From Wenxinia marina DSM 24838 (GTDB taxonomy: Bacteria; Pseudomonadota; Alphaproteobacteria; Rhodobacterales; Rhodobacteraceae), in contig NZ_KB902281.1 in assembly GCF_000379485.1 (NCBI RefSeq), forward strand, positions 61,070 to 125,069: DNA of 64,000 bases, given 5' to 3'. The notes beneath the pieces were generated by a model. That model was not told the origin of the DNA. It did no database searches and worked only from the letters and a program-made list of their open reading frames with translations. This document shows positions 37,674-51,579 of the stretch, one piece after another; position 1 is the stretch's first letter, and each line of letters begins with the position of its first letter. A program made the position numbers and the translations under genes.

Positions 37674-37801
37674 CTTCACTCGGGGTGTCTCGGGGTTGTG
37701 CGCAACCTCACCAGCTTTGCGACGCAGCCGCAAGGGGTCGGCGCCGGGCGGGCGGTCTTCCGAAAACCCTTTGCCAGAAGGTCCGCGCCGCGCATAGTCT
37801 G

Positions 37802-38182
37802 ATGCCCATGGGACACCGGACGGCGCGCTCTCTCGCCCTGGCAGCGGCACTGCCCTGCGTGACGGCCTCGGCGGACGACGCCGGCGACGTCTGGCGGCTG
37901 GACCCCGAGGCGGCGGGCTGCCTGGTTCAGAGCCTCGAGACCTACCGCGCCGCGCCGGTCGAGCCGGTCATCATCGTCCTCGGCGCGTGTCCCCAAGTCG
38001 ACCCCGTCGCCGCGCTCGCCCGGATGACGCAGAGCAACGGCACGCCGCGGGTCCGCACTGCACCGGGCGACGGTCCCGACGAAGTGATCGTCTTCACCCG
38101 GGCCGAACTGGAATGCCTCGACGCCGGAGAATTCGTCGAGTCGGACGGGGTCGTGCTGGTGCCGCGCGTTCCGGCCTGCTGA
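37802..38182 (+). CDS. small secreted protein of unknown function
   Basis: A 126-residue product with a signal peptide (cut near TASADD) and a mature part of about 100 residues containing three or four cysteines and a hydrophobic 'VEPVIIVLGACP' strand. I do not recognise the family. It is separated by 4 bp from the next gene and is the first of three same-strand genes for exported or membrane proteins. An ATG at 37808 would shorten it by two residues. Confidence 0.65.
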   Translation: MPMGHRTARSLALAAALPCVTASADDAGDVWRLDPEAAGCLVQSLETYRAAPVEPVIIVLGACPQVDPVAALARMTQSNGTPRVRTAPGDGPDEVIVFTRAELECLDAGEFVESDGVVLVPRVPAC

Positions 38183-38186
38183 GCGC

Positions 38187-38870
38187 GTGACGACGCAGTG
38201 GCATGGGTCGCGGACCGACCGCTGGGTCGCGGCGACGCAGATCGTCGCGAACCTCGGCGTCATCGCCGCGCTCGTGCTCGCCGGACTGACGCTGGAGCAG
38301 GACCGCCGCTTCGTCCGCGGCGCCGCCAGCGACGAGCTTGTCGCCACGTTCCACGGCGATCGCCTTGCCGAGGCGCGCGGCATCCTGTTCGAGCTGTGGG
38401 CCGGTCGCGACCTGTCGGCGCTCGCCCAGACGGACCTGCCGCGGTCCACCGTCGATGCGCTGGTCTCCCGGATGATCCGGACGGCGACGGTCGATCGCAC
38501 GGCCGTGCTGCGCGCCATCGCCGACATCGCCTCGTTCTTCGACGGGCTGGAGGCGTGCCTCGCCTCGGGTCGCTGCGACGACGTCGAGCTCAGCCGGCGG
38601 CTCGGCGGTTACGCGCTCGATTTCGAGTGCATCTACCGTGGCCAGATCGAGGAGATGCGGACGCGGATGCTGCTCGCGGACCTCGGTCGCGGGCTGCAGG
38701 AGTTCGCGGCGATCCAGGGAAGCTGCGACCGCCTGCCGCCGCCCGAGGATGTTTCGTCGCCGGGCGCCGACGCGAGTGCCGCGGCTGGCCTTGGCGGCGA
38801 AGTCCCCGGGGGTACGACGACCGGAATCAACGCTGCGCCGGCTGTACCAGAACCGCCCGCCACCGAGTAG
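38187..38870 (+). CDS. single-pass membrane protein of unknown function
   Basis: The 227-residue protein has one membrane helix (about residues 14-36, 'VAATQIVANLGVIAALVLAGLTL') and then a mostly helical soluble domain, 'DELVATFHGDRLAEARGILFELWAGRD' to 'YALDFECIYRGQIEEM'. The last 45 residues are a Pro/Gly/Ala-rich tail. The start is GTG. No known domain is recognised; the helical domain loosely resembles other small sensor-like membrane proteins. It lies between the secreted 126-residue protein and the ClpP-like protein. Confidence 0.65.
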   Translation: MTTQWHGSRTDRWVAATQIVANLGVIAALVLAGLTLEQDRRFVRGAASDELVATFHGDRLAEARGILFELWAGRDLSALAQTDLPRSTVDALVSRMIRTATVDRTAVLRAIADIASFFDGLEACLASGRCDDVELSRRLGGYALDFECIYRGQIEEMRTRMLLADLGRGLQEFAAIQGSCDRLPPPEDVSSPGADASAAAGLGGEVPGGTTTGINAAPAVPEPPATE

Positions 38871-38880
38871 GAGTCCCTCC

Positions 38881-40347
38881 ATGCGCCTCGCCGTCATCGC
38901 CGCTGTCGCAGCCCTCTTCGCCGGACCGGGCGCCCTAGCCGCCACCTTCGAGCTGTCCGACATCGCACGCCGCCCGGATCTGCCGCAGTACCCGCCGCCG
39001 CCCCGGTTCGAGATCCGCCTGAGCGGAGAGATCGTCCCCGGCGACGTCGAGCGGCTGGAGGCGATGATGGCCGACGCCGATCCCGAAGGCTTCGGCCCGT
39101 ACAGGCTGGTCCTCGACAGCCCCGGCGGGAATCTCGACGCCGGACTCGCCTTGGTGGACGCCATCCGGGCGCGGTGGGTCCAGACCTACATCCCGGCCGA
39201 CGTCGCTTGCCTGTCCGTCTGCGCCCTCGTCTTCATGGCCGGCACCTACCACGACGGTGACGGCGAGTACGGGCCCTGGCGCGAGATGCACCATACCGCG
39301 ACGCTCGGCTTCCATGCGCCGTTCGCCGTCGCCGGCATGGCCGAGCTCGACCCCGACGTGTCGGCGCTGCTCGCGCCCGCGGCCGAGCGCGGCGCCTCGC
39401 TCGCGGCGGCCGAGCTGACGGCGCTCGCCCTCGACAACGTCCTGCCGCAGAGCCTGGTGCGCGAGCTGCTGACCTACGATGCCAGCCAGTTCCTCTACAT
39501 CGACACCGTCGACCGCGCCGGCCGCTGGGGCATTCCGCTGGAGAACGCCCGCCGATTGACTGCGTGGGAGCACGAGCCGCTCGCCCGACTGTGCGACAAC
39601 GGCCACTGGTGGGGTCTCGATCGACCCATGGAGGAGCGGCCCGAGGGATATCTGCAGTATCTCATGGTGCCGTCCGAGTGGGCCTTGCAGTCACTGGAGG
39701 AGGGGCGCTGGGGCGAAGGCGGCATGGAATACGAGTGCCTCTTCACGAACGGCGCCGACGGCGTCGTGATCGAGGTGCGGTCGGGCCTGCTGCTGGCGCC
39801 CGTCGCGCTCGGCTGGCAGGCGCTGCCGCCGGAGACGCTTCTGCGCGACCTCGGCCCGCCACAGATCGCACCGCCCGAGCCATGGCGCAGCGCCGCACTG
39901 GACCTGCCGCCCGAGACGGCCGGACCCTGCCGCGATGGCACGATGTGGCTCGGTCGTCGGGCGGACGACGGGACCGACGTCTCTGCCGGGCTCTACTCGT
40001 GCGACAGGTCGGTCGAGATGCTCCGGTTCGAATGCGACGGCCGCGGACGGGTCGAGGTCCGGCTGGGCGTTCCGCCGGACATGGCGCCCGGAGGTTCATT
40101 CGATGCGACGTTGTCGGTCGACCCCGGGGCGGTGCCGCCGCGGACCCAGTATCTGAACGGCACGGTCGTCGCCGACCGGGGGGCGCCGCAGGCCAGTCTG
40201 GGACGCTTCGAACCCGGGTCGGTCGTCCTGGAATGGCTGTCGGCCGGGAGCGTCTTCGAGATCGCCTCGTTCGATCATGGCACGGCGCGCGCGCACCTCG
40301 CCGGGTCGCGCGCGGCCCTCGCCTATGTCGTTCATGGTTGCAACTGA
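38881..40347 (+). CDS. secreted protein with a ClpP/crotonase-like domain
   Basis: The 488-residue protein has a signal peptide (cut near GALAATF) and, at about residues 40-190, a periplasmic ClpP-type fold: 'LDSPGGNLDAGLALVDAIR' forms the oxyanion-hole loop and 'CLSVCALVFMAGTYHD' holds the serine at the position of the nucleophile. The 'HHTATLGFHAPF' that follows is where the catalytic His is expected. The C-terminal 250 residues, with paired cysteines, form no domain I know. Such proteins occur in many alphaproteobacteria without assigned function. Protease activity is inferred, not shown. Confidence 0.75.
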   Translation: MRLAVIAAVAALFAGPGALAATFELSDIARRPDLPQYPPPPRFEIRLSGEIVPGDVERLEAMMADADPEGFGPYRLVLDSPGGNLDAGLALVDAIRARWVQTYIPADVACLSVCALVFMAGTYHDGDGEYGPWREMHHTATLGFHAPFAVAGMAELDPDVSALLAPAAERGASLAAAELTALALDNVLPQSLVRELLTYDASQFLYIDTVDRAGRWGIPLENARRLTAWEHEPLARLCDNGHWWGLDRPMEERPEGYLQYLMVPSEWALQSLEEGRWGEGGMEYECLFTNGADGVVIEVRSGLLLAPVALGWQALPPETLLRDLGPPQIAPPEPWRSAALDLPPETAGPCRDGTMWLGRRADDGTDVSAGLYSCDRSVEMLRFECDGRGRVEVRLGVPPDMAPGGSFDATLSVDPGAVPPRTQYLNGTVVADRGAPQASLGRFEPGSVVLEWLSAGSVFEIASFDHGTARAHLAGSRAALAYVVHGCN

Positions 40348-40358
40348 CGGTTTTGCCG

Positions 40359-40387
40359 TTGGCCACGGTGCGATGCGCCGCTATAGG
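40359..40387 (+). promoter_or_regulatory. predicted promoter of the DAHP synthase gene
   Basis: TTGGCC (-35) and TATAGG (-10) are separated by 17 bp; the -10 ends 47 bp before the ATG at 40435. By-eye prediction. Confidence 0.45.
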
Positions 40388-40434
40388 AACCCCCTGCGGC
40401 GGAACAAGAGGACAGGGCCGCGACGGAGGACGAG

Positions 40435-41805
40435 ATGAGCAACTGGCAGAAGACCGACTGGCGCGACCGCCCCCGGGTGCAGATGCCCGACTATGCCGAC
40501 GCGGCCGCCCTCAGGGACGTGACGGACCGCCTCTCCTCGTATCCGCCCCTGGTATTTGCAGGCGAGGCGCGGCGCCTGAAGGCTGAGCTCGCCAAGGTCA
40601 GCCGCGGCGAGGCGTTCCTGCTGCAGGGCGGCGACTGCGCCGAGAGCTTCGCCGAGTTCGGCGCCGACAACATCCGCGACACGTTCAAGCTGCTCCTGCA
40701 GATGGCGATGGTCCTCACCTTCGGCGCCAAGGTGCCTGTGGTGAAGGTGGGCCGCATGGCCGGCCAGTTCGCCAAGCCGCGCTCGGCCCCGACCGAAACG
40801 GTCGGCGGGGTGGAGCTGCCGTCCTACAAGGGCGACATCATCAACGGCTTCGACTTCACGCCCGAGGCGCGCACCCCCGATCCGGCGCGGATGCTGCAGG
40901 CCTACACCCAGTCGGCGGCGACGCTGAACCTGCTCCGCGCCTTCTCGACCGGCGGTTTCGCGGACGTGCACCGGGTCCACGCCTGGACGCTCGGCTTCAC
41001 CGACCGCGACGAGGCCGAGAAGTACCGCGATCTGGCGCAGCAGATCTCCAACGCGCTCGACTTCATGACCGCCGCCGGGATGACCGCGGCGACCAACCAC
41101 GAGCTGGCGACGGTGGACTTCTACACCAGCCACGAGGCGCTGCTGCTGGATTACGAGGAGGCGCTGACCCGCGTCGATTCCACCTCCGGCAAGTGGCTGG
41201 CGGGCACCGGCCACATGATCTGGATCGGCGACCGCACCCGCCAGCCCGACGGCGCGCACGTGGAGTTCTGCCGCGGCGTGATGAACCCGATCGGCCTGAA
41301 GTGCGGGCCGTCGATGACGTCCGGCCACCTCAAGGCGCTGATCTCCAAGCTGAACCCCGCGAACGAGCCGGGGCGGCTGACGCTCATCGTCCGCGTCGGC
41401 GCCGGCGCGGTGGCCGAGCATCTGCCGCGCCTGATCCGCGCGGTAGAGGAGGAGGGCGCGAACGTCGTCTGGACCTGCGATCCGATGCACGGCAACACGA
41501 TCAAGTCCTCCACCGGCTACAAGACCCGCCCCTTCGACAGCGTCCTGCGCGAGGTGAAGGAGTTCTTCGCCGTGCACCAGGCCGAGGGCACGGTGCCCGG
41601 CGGCGTGCATTTCGAGATGACGGGCCAGGACGTGACCGAATGCACCGGCGGCGTCCGGGCGGTCACGGACGAGAATCTCTCGGACCGCTACCACACCGCC
41701 TGCGACCCGCGTCTCAACGCCAGCCAGGCGCTGGAGCTGGCGTTCCTCGTCGCCGAGGAGCTGTCGGCGCGGCGGAAGGTCATGCAGGAAGCGGCCGCAG
41801 GCTGA
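40435..41805 (+). CDS. class II 3-deoxy-7-phosphoheptulonate synthase
   Basis: Joins phosphoenolpyruvate and erythrose-4-phosphate to begin the shikimate pathway. The 456-residue length and blocks such as '[12 protein letters not shown]', '[11 protein letters not shown]', 'LDYEEALTR', '[13 protein letters not shown]' and '[18 protein letters not shown]' identify the plant-like class II enzyme rather than the short class I type. It appears monocistronic with its own promoter. The 3' gap to clpS carries tRNA-Gly. Confidence 0.96.
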   Translation: MSNWQKTDWRDRPRVQMPDYADAAALRDVTDRLSSYPPLVFAGEARRLKAELAKVSRGEAFLLQGGDCAESFAEFGADNIRDTFKLLLQMAMVLTFGAKVPVVKVGRMAGQFAKPRSAPTETVGGVELPSYKGDIINGFDFTPEARTPDPARMLQAYTQSAATLNLLRAFSTGGFADVHRVHAWTLGFTDRDEAEKYRDLAQQISNALDFMTAAGMTAATNHELATVDFYTSHEALLLDYEEALTRVDSTSGKWLAGTGHMIWIGDRTRQPDGAHVEFCRGVMNPIGLKCGPSMTSGHLKALISKLNPANEPGRLTLIVRVGAGAVAEHLPRLIRAVEEEGANVVWTCDPMHGNTIKSSTGYKTRPFDSVLREVKEFFAVHQAEGTVPGGVHFEMTGQDVTECTGGVRAVTDENLSDRYHTACDPRLNASQALELAFLVAEELSARRKVMQEAAAG

Positions 41806-41907
41806 CCCCGCCGGCCCGGCGCCCGCGCCGGGCCGCGTCGCGCACGCGTCGTTGACCGCCTCCGGCTCGACCGGGGGGGTCTTCGCGACTGTCCTGACGA
41901 CGTGAGA

Positions 41908-41981
41908 TGGAGCGGGTAGCGGGAATCGAACCCGCGCGTTCAGCTTGGGAAGCTGACAGGCTACCATTACATCATACCCGC
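41908..41981 (-). tRNA. tRNA-Gly(CCC)
   Basis: On the minus strand the acceptor GCGGGTA pairs with TACCCGC, the D-arm contains ATGGTAGCCTGTC, the anticodon stem TCAGC/GCTGA encloses TTCCCAA (anticodon CCC), and the T-arm has GGGTTCGATTCCC. The discriminator is T and CCA is encoded. Total length with CCA is 74 nt. Confidence 0.95.
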
Positions 41982-42053
41982 CTGCGCCGTCCGACGTATG
42001 CCAAGCCCCGGACCCCGTCAAGACGGCAAGCCGACCACCTCGGAGGGCCGCTG

Positions 42054-42359
42054 ATGGCCGATGTCGATACCATTCCGAAAGCGAAGGCGAAGCCCGGGAC
42101 AGAGCGGCCGAAGCTGTGGAAGGTGATCCTGCTGAACGACGACTTCACCCCGCGCGACTTCGTCGTGGCGGTGCTGAAGGCGATCTTCCGGATGACCGAG
42201 GGCGAGGCACTGGGGGTGATGCTGACGGCGCACCGCAGGGGCAGCTGCGTCGTCGCCGTCTATACGCGCGAGATCGCCGAGACGAAGGCCCGGCAGGGCA
42301 ACGAGGCGGGGCAGGGGGCGGGCTACCCGCTCGCCTTCACGACCGAACGCGAGACCTGA
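42054..42359 (+). CDS. clpS: ATP-dependent Clp protease adaptor ClpS
   Basis: ClpS delivers N-degron substrates to ClpAP. The 101-residue protein has 'LWKVILLNDDFTPRDFVVAVLKAIF' (the N-end residue pocket strand and helix) and 'MLTAHRRGSCVVAVYTREIAETKA', the ClpA-binding part. clpA is not adjacent. The ATG at 42054 follows GGAGGG. It is followed by a GC-rich hairpin. Confidence 0.92.
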   Translation: MADVDTIPKAKAKPGTERPKLWKVILLNDDFTPRDFVVAVLKAIFRMTEGEALGVMLTAHRRGSCVVAVYTREIAETKARQGNEAGQGAGYPLAFTTERET

Positions 42360-42366
42360 ACGCGGA

Positions 42367-42391
42367 ACGGGCCGCCCCATGGGCGGCCCGT
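42367..42391. terminator. terminator-like hairpin between clpS and the fasciclin gene
   Basis: An 11-bp perfect stem (ACGGGCCGCCC/GGGCGGCCCGT) with a 3-base loop starts 8 bases after the clpS stop. There is no T-run on either side, so it may need Rho or act only as an RNA-stabilising end. It lies between two convergent genes and could serve both. Confidence 0.55.
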
Positions 42392-42416
42392 CCGTCTCGC
42401 GTCGATAAGCGAGATC

Positions 42417-43031
42417 TTACATCTGCGGCATCAGAACGCCGTCGATCACGTGGATCACGCCGTTCGAGCTCATGATGTCGGTCGCGATGATCCGCGCCTC
42501 GGGAGAGATCACCTGATCGGCGCTCTCGACCTCGGCCGCGATCTCGATCGCGTCGCCGTTCTCCTCGAAGTAGATGTTCTCGCCGGCGGTCAGCGTCCGG
42601 GCGTAGAGCCGGTCATCCAGCATCTGCAGCGTGGTCTCGCCGCCCGTCGGCATCGCGCCGTCGAGGCCGGCCTCGATCTCGGCCGCACCGATGTAGCCCG
42701 GCACGACGTGCGCGCGCAGCAGCGTCTCGAGCGAGGCGGCGTTCTCGGGCAGCAGCAGGTTGTCGAGCGTGCCTTCCGGCAGCCGGGCGAACGCTTCGTC
42801 CGTCGGGGCGAACACGGTGAACGGGCCCGGACCCATCAGGTCCTCGGCGAGGCCGGCGGCCTGCACGGCGGCGACGAGCGTCGAGAAGTTCTGAACCTGC
42901 ATCGCGTTCTCGGCGATGGTGGCGTCGGCGCTCAGCGCCTCGCCATTCTGGATTTCGGCCATCTGCGCGGAGGCAGCGGTGCCGAGGCCGAGGATGGAGG
43001 CGGTCAGAAGGGATTTGGTGAGGGTACGCAT
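42417..43031 (-). CDS. secreted fasciclin (FAS1)-domain protein
   Basis: The 204-residue product has a signal peptide (cut near ASAQ) and one FAS1 domain: H1 motif 'GPFTVFAPTDEAFARLPEG', and the late 'IIATDIMSSNGVIHVIDGVLMP'. FAS1 proteins are adhesive or stress-related envelope proteins. A strong AGGAGAG lies before the ATG. It stands alone between convergent clpS and the [2Fe-2S] protein gene. Confidence 0.93.
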   Translation of the reverse strand: MRTLTKSLLTASILGLGTAASAQMAEIQNGEALSADATIAENAMQVQNFSTLVAAVQAAGLAEDLMGPGPFTVFAPTDEAFARLPEGTLDNLLLPENAASLETLLRAHVVPGYIGAAEIEAGLDGAMPTGGETTLQMLDDRLYARTLTAGENIYFEENGDAIEIAAEVESADQVISPEARIIATDIMSSNGVIHVIDGVLMPQM

Positions 43032-43186
43032 TGGTAACTCTCCTATTATCCATTGTCGTGCACCCCGCTGCCTGCAGGGCGCTTCGGGGGGACAACGGGT
43101 CCGCCCATGGCACCGTTCCTGGACCGAGGCTGACGACTGCGTGACCGACGGGTGAGGACCGCGGGCGGCTCGACGCTCGACCTCTT

Positions 43187-47554
<4,368 letters not shown>

Positions 47555-47579
47555 GGCGGTTGGAGTTCGAGGTTGACGC

Positions 47580-48749
47580 ATGACGCCCGGCGCCCGCGCT
47601 GCCGCGGCCATTGCCGCACTGGACGCCATCGTCGCCGGCGCCCCGGCCGAGCAGGTGCTGACCCGCTGGGGGCGCAGCGCGCGATATGCCGGCTCCGGTG
47701 ACCGCGCGGCGGTGCGCGACCTCGTCTACGACGCCCTGCGCAAGCGCCGCTCCGCCGGGGCGGCGGGGGGCGGCTCGGACGGCCGCGCGCTCATCCTCGG
47801 CCTCCTGCGGCTGTCGGGCGACTCCGCCGGCACGCTCTTCACCGGCGAGGGACACGCGCCGTCGCCGCTCACTGCGGAGGAGGCCGGGCACCAGACGGGC
47901 CCGCTGACCGACGCCGAGCGGCTCGACTGCCCCGACTGGCTGCTGCCACTCGTCCGCGACAGCCTCGGCATCGCAGCCGAGCCGGCGCTTCTCGCTCTGC
48001 GCGAGCGGGCGACCGTCTTCCTGCGCGCGCGCGGCGACCGCGCCGCGGCGGCCGCGTCCCTCGCGGACGAAGGCATCGCGACGCGGCCCCATCCGAACGT
48101 GAGCACCGCGCTCGAAGTAATTGCGAACGCCCGAAAAATCCAGAGTTCTGAATCCTACGGGAAAGGCCTTGTCGAGCTGCAGGACGCCTCCTCGCAGGGC
48201 GCCATTCTCGACCTGCCGCTGCGGCCCGGTCTGCGCGTCCTCGACTACTGCGCCGGCGGTGGCGGCAAGGCGCTCGCGCTGGCGGCGCGGGAGCGGCTGG
48301 AGATCGTCGCCCACGACGCGGATCCGCGGCGGATGGCCGACCTTCCGGACCGGGCGGCGCGCGCGGGGGCGGAGATCGCGATCGCTCGTCCCGGCGAGCT
48401 TTCCGGCGATTTCGATCTGGTGGTCGTGGACGCACCATGCTCCGGTTCGGGCACGTGGCGACGGACCCCCGACGCGAAGTGGCGTCTCACGCCCGACCGA
48501 CTGGACGACCTGTGCCGCCTGCAGCGCCGGATCGTCGCCGAGGCCGCGGCCCGGGTGCGGCCTGGCGGCAGGCTGGCCTACATGACCTGCTCCCTGCTGA
48601 GCACTGAAAACGAAGACATTGTCCCCCATGCCCTGGCCGGTCCCTGCGCCGGCTGGGACGCGCTGCCGCCGCGCCGCTGGCAGCCGGACGGGGCTGGCGA
48701 CGGCTTCTTCCTTGCGCAGCTCGTCCGGCCCGGGGCGGCGCCCGTTTGA
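47580..48749 (+). CDS. RsmB/NOP-family RNA (cytosine-5) methyltransferase
   Basis: The 389-residue protein has an N-terminal NusB-like helical region ('ALDAIVAGAPAEQVLTRWGR') and a C-terminal SAM-dependent m5C methyltransferase domain. Key motifs are 'DYCAGGGGKALAL' (SAM), 'VDAPCSGSGTWRR' and 'YMTCSLLSTENEDIV', which carry the two cysteines used in catalysis. It resembles the second RsmB-type enzyme of Rhodobacterales rather than a surely orthologous RsmB. Codons 179-198 form a strikingly AT-rich patch. Confidence 0.88.
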   Translation: MTPGARAAAAIAALDAIVAGAPAEQVLTRWGRSARYAGSGDRAAVRDLVYDALRKRRSAGAAGGGSDGRALILGLLRLSGDSAGTLFTGEGHAPSPLTAEEAGHQTGPLTDAERLDCPDWLLPLVRDSLGIAAEPALLALRERATVFLRARGDRAAAAASLADEGIATRPHPNVSTALEVIANARKIQSSESYGKGLVELQDASSQGAILDLPLRPGLRVLDYCAGGGGKALALAARERLEIVAHDADPRRMADLPDRAARAGAEIAIARPGELSGDFDLVVVDAPCSGSGTWRRTPDAKWRLTPDRLDDLCRLQRRIVAEAAARVRPGGRLAYMTCSLLSTENEDIVPHALAGPCAGWDALPPRRWQPDGAGDGFFLAQLVRPGAAPV

Positions 48750-48841
48750 CCGGTCGGGCCGACGGGTGCTTACTGTCCGGGTTTACCGGCCGTTAGGACT
48801 TGGCGGCGAGTGTCGGGACGACCGAATCGTCAGGGGTTCAG

Positions 48842-51181
48842 ATGTCGCAAGCAGAGACGGGCAGCGTCGGCTCGGGCGTCGGGCGTGACGCCGGGTGGCG
48901 GCGGGCTCTGCCCCGCGGCCCCGTCCTTCTCGCCCTTGGGATCGCGCCCCTGGTGGGCGCGCCACTGGTGCCGACCATCGGCCTGCAGCTTGCACTCGTC
49001 ACGCTTTCCGGCGTGCTGATCTCGGCGGGGGCAGGGCTGATGCTGCTGGCCCGCGGGGCGATCCACGCGCGACCGGCCACGCGCGATCTCGCGGGCGAGG
49101 TGATCGAGGTGGACAGCGCACCGGCCTTCGTGGCCGGCGCCGCCGGGCGTATCTCGCTGCGCAACGCGGCCGCCCGCGAGTCGCTCTCGCTCGCGCAGGC
49201 GGAGACGGTCGGACGGGCCTTCCGCGACTACTTCGCCAATCCGACAGCGGTCCAGATCCGGATCCAGGCCGAGGCGGCGGAGAAGGGTCATGCGCGCGAG
49301 GACGTCGTGACGCGCCGCGGGCACCTGCGCGTCTCCGCCGCGCGCCTCGGCACCGGCGACTTCGCCTGGCGGATCGAGGAGATCGCCGGCCGCTCCGGCG
49401 GCCGCGGCACCGACTCGATCTCGCTGCCGATGCTCACCGCGGGTCCGTCCGGCACCGTGCTCTACATGAACGAGGCGTTCCGCCGCCTGACAGGCGCCCG
49501 GGCCCGCTCGCTCGACCGGATCTTCCGCGACCTGCCGCTCGCCTCGGGCCGGATGCACGTGGTCGAAGGCGCGGACGGTCCGGTGAGCTGCCTCGTCGCC
49601 GAGATTGCCGGCGCCGGTGGCCGAAGGGAGGTATACCTGCTGCCCGGCGCGACGCCCGCCGAGGCCGCGAACCCACCACCGCCGCTGTTCCAGGATCTGC
49701 CGCTGCCGCTCCTGCGCGTCACGCCCACGGGCGAGCTCCTCGACGCGAACGAGGCCGGACGCGCCGTCGTGGCCGCTTCGGTCGCCCCCGGAACCCGCCT
49801 CCCTGACCTGCTCGACGGGCTGGGACGCCCGATCGCCGACTGGCTCCGCGACGTGGCGGACGGACACAGCCCCGGCGGCCCGGAATTCCTGCGCACCACG
49901 GGCCCGGAGGAGAGGTTCATCCAGGTGATGCTGCATCCGACCGGTGCTGGCGCCGACCGCCACCTCGTCGCGGTCCTGACCGACGTGACTGAGCTGAAAT
50001 CGCTGGAGGCGAAGTTCGTCCAGAGCCAGAAGATGCAGGCGATCGGCCAGCTCGCCGGCGGCGTGGCGCACGACTTCAACAACCTTCTGACCGCGATCTC
50101 GGGCCATTGCGACCTTCTCCTGCTGCGGCACGACGAGGAGGATCCCGACTATCCCGACCTGATCCAGGTGCGCCAGAACTCCAACCGCGCCGCCAGCCTC
50201 GTCAGCCAGCTCCTCGCCTTCTCGCGCAAGCAGAACATGACCAGCGAGATCATCGACCTGCGCGACGCCCTGTCCGACGTTGGCCACCTTCTGAACCGGC
50301 TGGTGGGCGAGAAGGTCCGCCTGACCGTCCGGGATGAACCGGACCTGCCGCCGGTGCGGGCCGACCGGCGGCAGATCGAACAGGTGCTGATGAACCTCGT
50401 CGTGAACGCGCGGGACGCGATGCCCGATGGCGGAGAGGTCGTCATCGAGACTGCCGACGTGACCCTGTCGGGGCCGCTCCGCCGCGACCGCGCCACCGTC
50501 CCCCCCGGCCGGTGGGTCCGTGTCCGCGTCGTCGACGAGGGCATCGGCATCGCGCCCGACAAGATGCCGAAGATCTTCGAGCCTTTCTATACCAGCAAGC
50601 GCATGGGCGAGGGCACCGGCCTCGGTCTGTCCACCGCCTACGGCATCGTCAAGCAGTCCGGCGGCTTCATCTTCGCCGACAGCGAGGAGGGGCGGGGCAC
50701 GACGTTCACCCTGTACTTCCCCGCGCAGGCCTGGCCGGTCGAGGTCCGCCCGGCCGACCTGCCGCAAGCGCCCGAGCTGCCCGAGGCGACGGCCAGCGGC
50801 GTGATCCTCCTCGTGGAGGACGAGGCGCCGGTCCGCGCCTTCGCGTCGCGCGCGCTGCGCCTGCGGGGCTACTCCGTCCTCGAGGCCGACAGCGGCGAGG
50901 CCGCGCTCGAGGTGCTGGCCGACCCGCAGAACCACGTCGACATCTTCGTCACCGACGTCATCATGCCCGGCAAGGACGGCCCCACCTGGGTGCGCGAGGC
51001 GTTGGAGAGCCGTCCCGACACGAGCGTCGTCTTCGTCTCGGGCTATGCCGAGGACGATTTCAGCGCCCAGCGCGCCGCGATCCCCAATTCCGTCTTCCTG
51101 CCCAAGCCCTACTCGCTCGCCGACCTCTGTCGCACCGTGCACGACCGGTTGCCGCAGACACCCGGCGCACCGCCAGACTGA
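48842..51181 (+). CDS. cckA: cell-cycle hybrid histidine kinase CckA
   Basis: CckA phosphorylates the phosphotransferase ChpT, and through it the master regulator CtrA. The 779-residue protein has two membrane helices (about 25-70), PAS-like sensor regions, the HisKA site H410 in '[12 protein letters not shown]', HATPase motifs ('[16 protein letters not shown]', '[20 protein letters not shown]', '[11 protein letters not shown]'), and a C-terminal receiver domain with phospho-acceptor D705 in '[12 protein letters not shown]'. This order and sequence match alphaproteobacterial CckA closely. Confidence 0.93.
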   Translation: MSQAETGSVGSGVGRDAGWRRALPRGPVLLALGIAPLVGAPLVPTIGLQLALVTLSGVLISAGAGLMLLARGAIHARPATRDLAGEVIEVDSAPAFVAGAAGRISLRNAAARESLSLAQAETVGRAFRDYFANPTAVQIRIQAEAAEKGHAREDVVTRRGHLRVSAARLGTGDFAWRIEEIAGRSGGRGTDSISLPMLTAGPSGTVLYMNEAFRRLTGARARSLDRIFRDLPLASGRMHVVEGADGPVSCLVAEIAGAGGRREVYLLPGATPAEAANPPPPLFQDLPLPLLRVTPTGELLDANEAGRAVVAASVAPGTRLPDLLDGLGRPIADWLRDVADGHSPGGPEFLRTTGPEERFIQVMLHPTGAGADRHLVAVLTDVTELKSLEAKFVQSQKMQAIGQLAGGVAHDFNNLLTAISGHCDLLLLRHDEEDPDYPDLIQVRQNSNRAASLVSQLLAFSRKQNMTSEIIDLRDALSDVGHLLNRLVGEKVRLTVRDEPDLPPVRADRRQIEQVLMNLVVNARDAMPDGGEVVIETADVTLSGPLRRDRATVPPGRWVRVRVVDEGIGIAPDKMPKIFEPFYTSKRMGEGTGLGLSTAYGIVKQSGGFIFADSEEGRGTTFTLYFPAQAWPVEVRPADLPQAPELPEATASGVILLVEDEAPVRAFASRALRLRGYSVLEADSGEAALEVLADPQNHVDIFVTDVIMPGKDGPTWVREALESRPDTSVVFVSGYAEDDFSAQRAAIPNSVFLPKPYSLADLCRTVHDRLPQTPGAPPD

Positions 51182-51252
51182 TCTCGCCGCCGCATGCTGC
51201 GCTCTCTTCACCGCTGACCGATGCACCGCACGGAATACACGCACGGGACCCG

Positions 51253-51579
51253 TCAACCGTCCGACAGGTGATCCTTCAGGCGCGCCAGCGCATCGTCCCA
51301 GTTCGCCGCGATCTCCTCGATCCAGCCGGTGGCGTGTGCCAGCCGCTCGGGCCGGAGGCTGATGCGGGTCTCGCGGCCGACCCTGGTCCGGACCACGAGG
51401 TCCGCCTCTTCCAGCACCGCGAGGTGCTTGGACACCGCCTGGCGCGTGACCGGGAGGCCTTCGGCGAGGCGCGCCACGGGACAGGGTGCCCCGCCGGCGA
51501 GGCGGCCGACGAGGGCGAGCCGGATCGGATCGCCCAGTGCCGAGAAGAGGCGCGCAAGGTCCGGCGCATCAGCCCCCAA
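51253..51579 (-). CDS. ArsR-family transcriptional regulator
   Basis: A 108-residue winged-helix protein: 'LARLFSALGDPIRLALVGRLAGG', then 'VTRQAVSKHLAVLEEADLVVRTRVGRE' as recognition helix and wing. It has no obvious metal-binding cysteine cluster. The likely start is TTG at 51579, inside the upstream SRPBCC gene. Regulators of this kind normally control the linked SRPBCC gene. The gene order here (SRPBCC first, regulator second) is less usual. Confidence 0.85.
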   Translation of the reverse strand: MGADAPDLARLFSALGDPIRLALVGRLAGGAPCPVARLAEGLPVTRQAVSKHLAVLEEADLVVRTRVGRETRISLRPERLAHATGWIEEIAANWDDALARLKDHLSDG

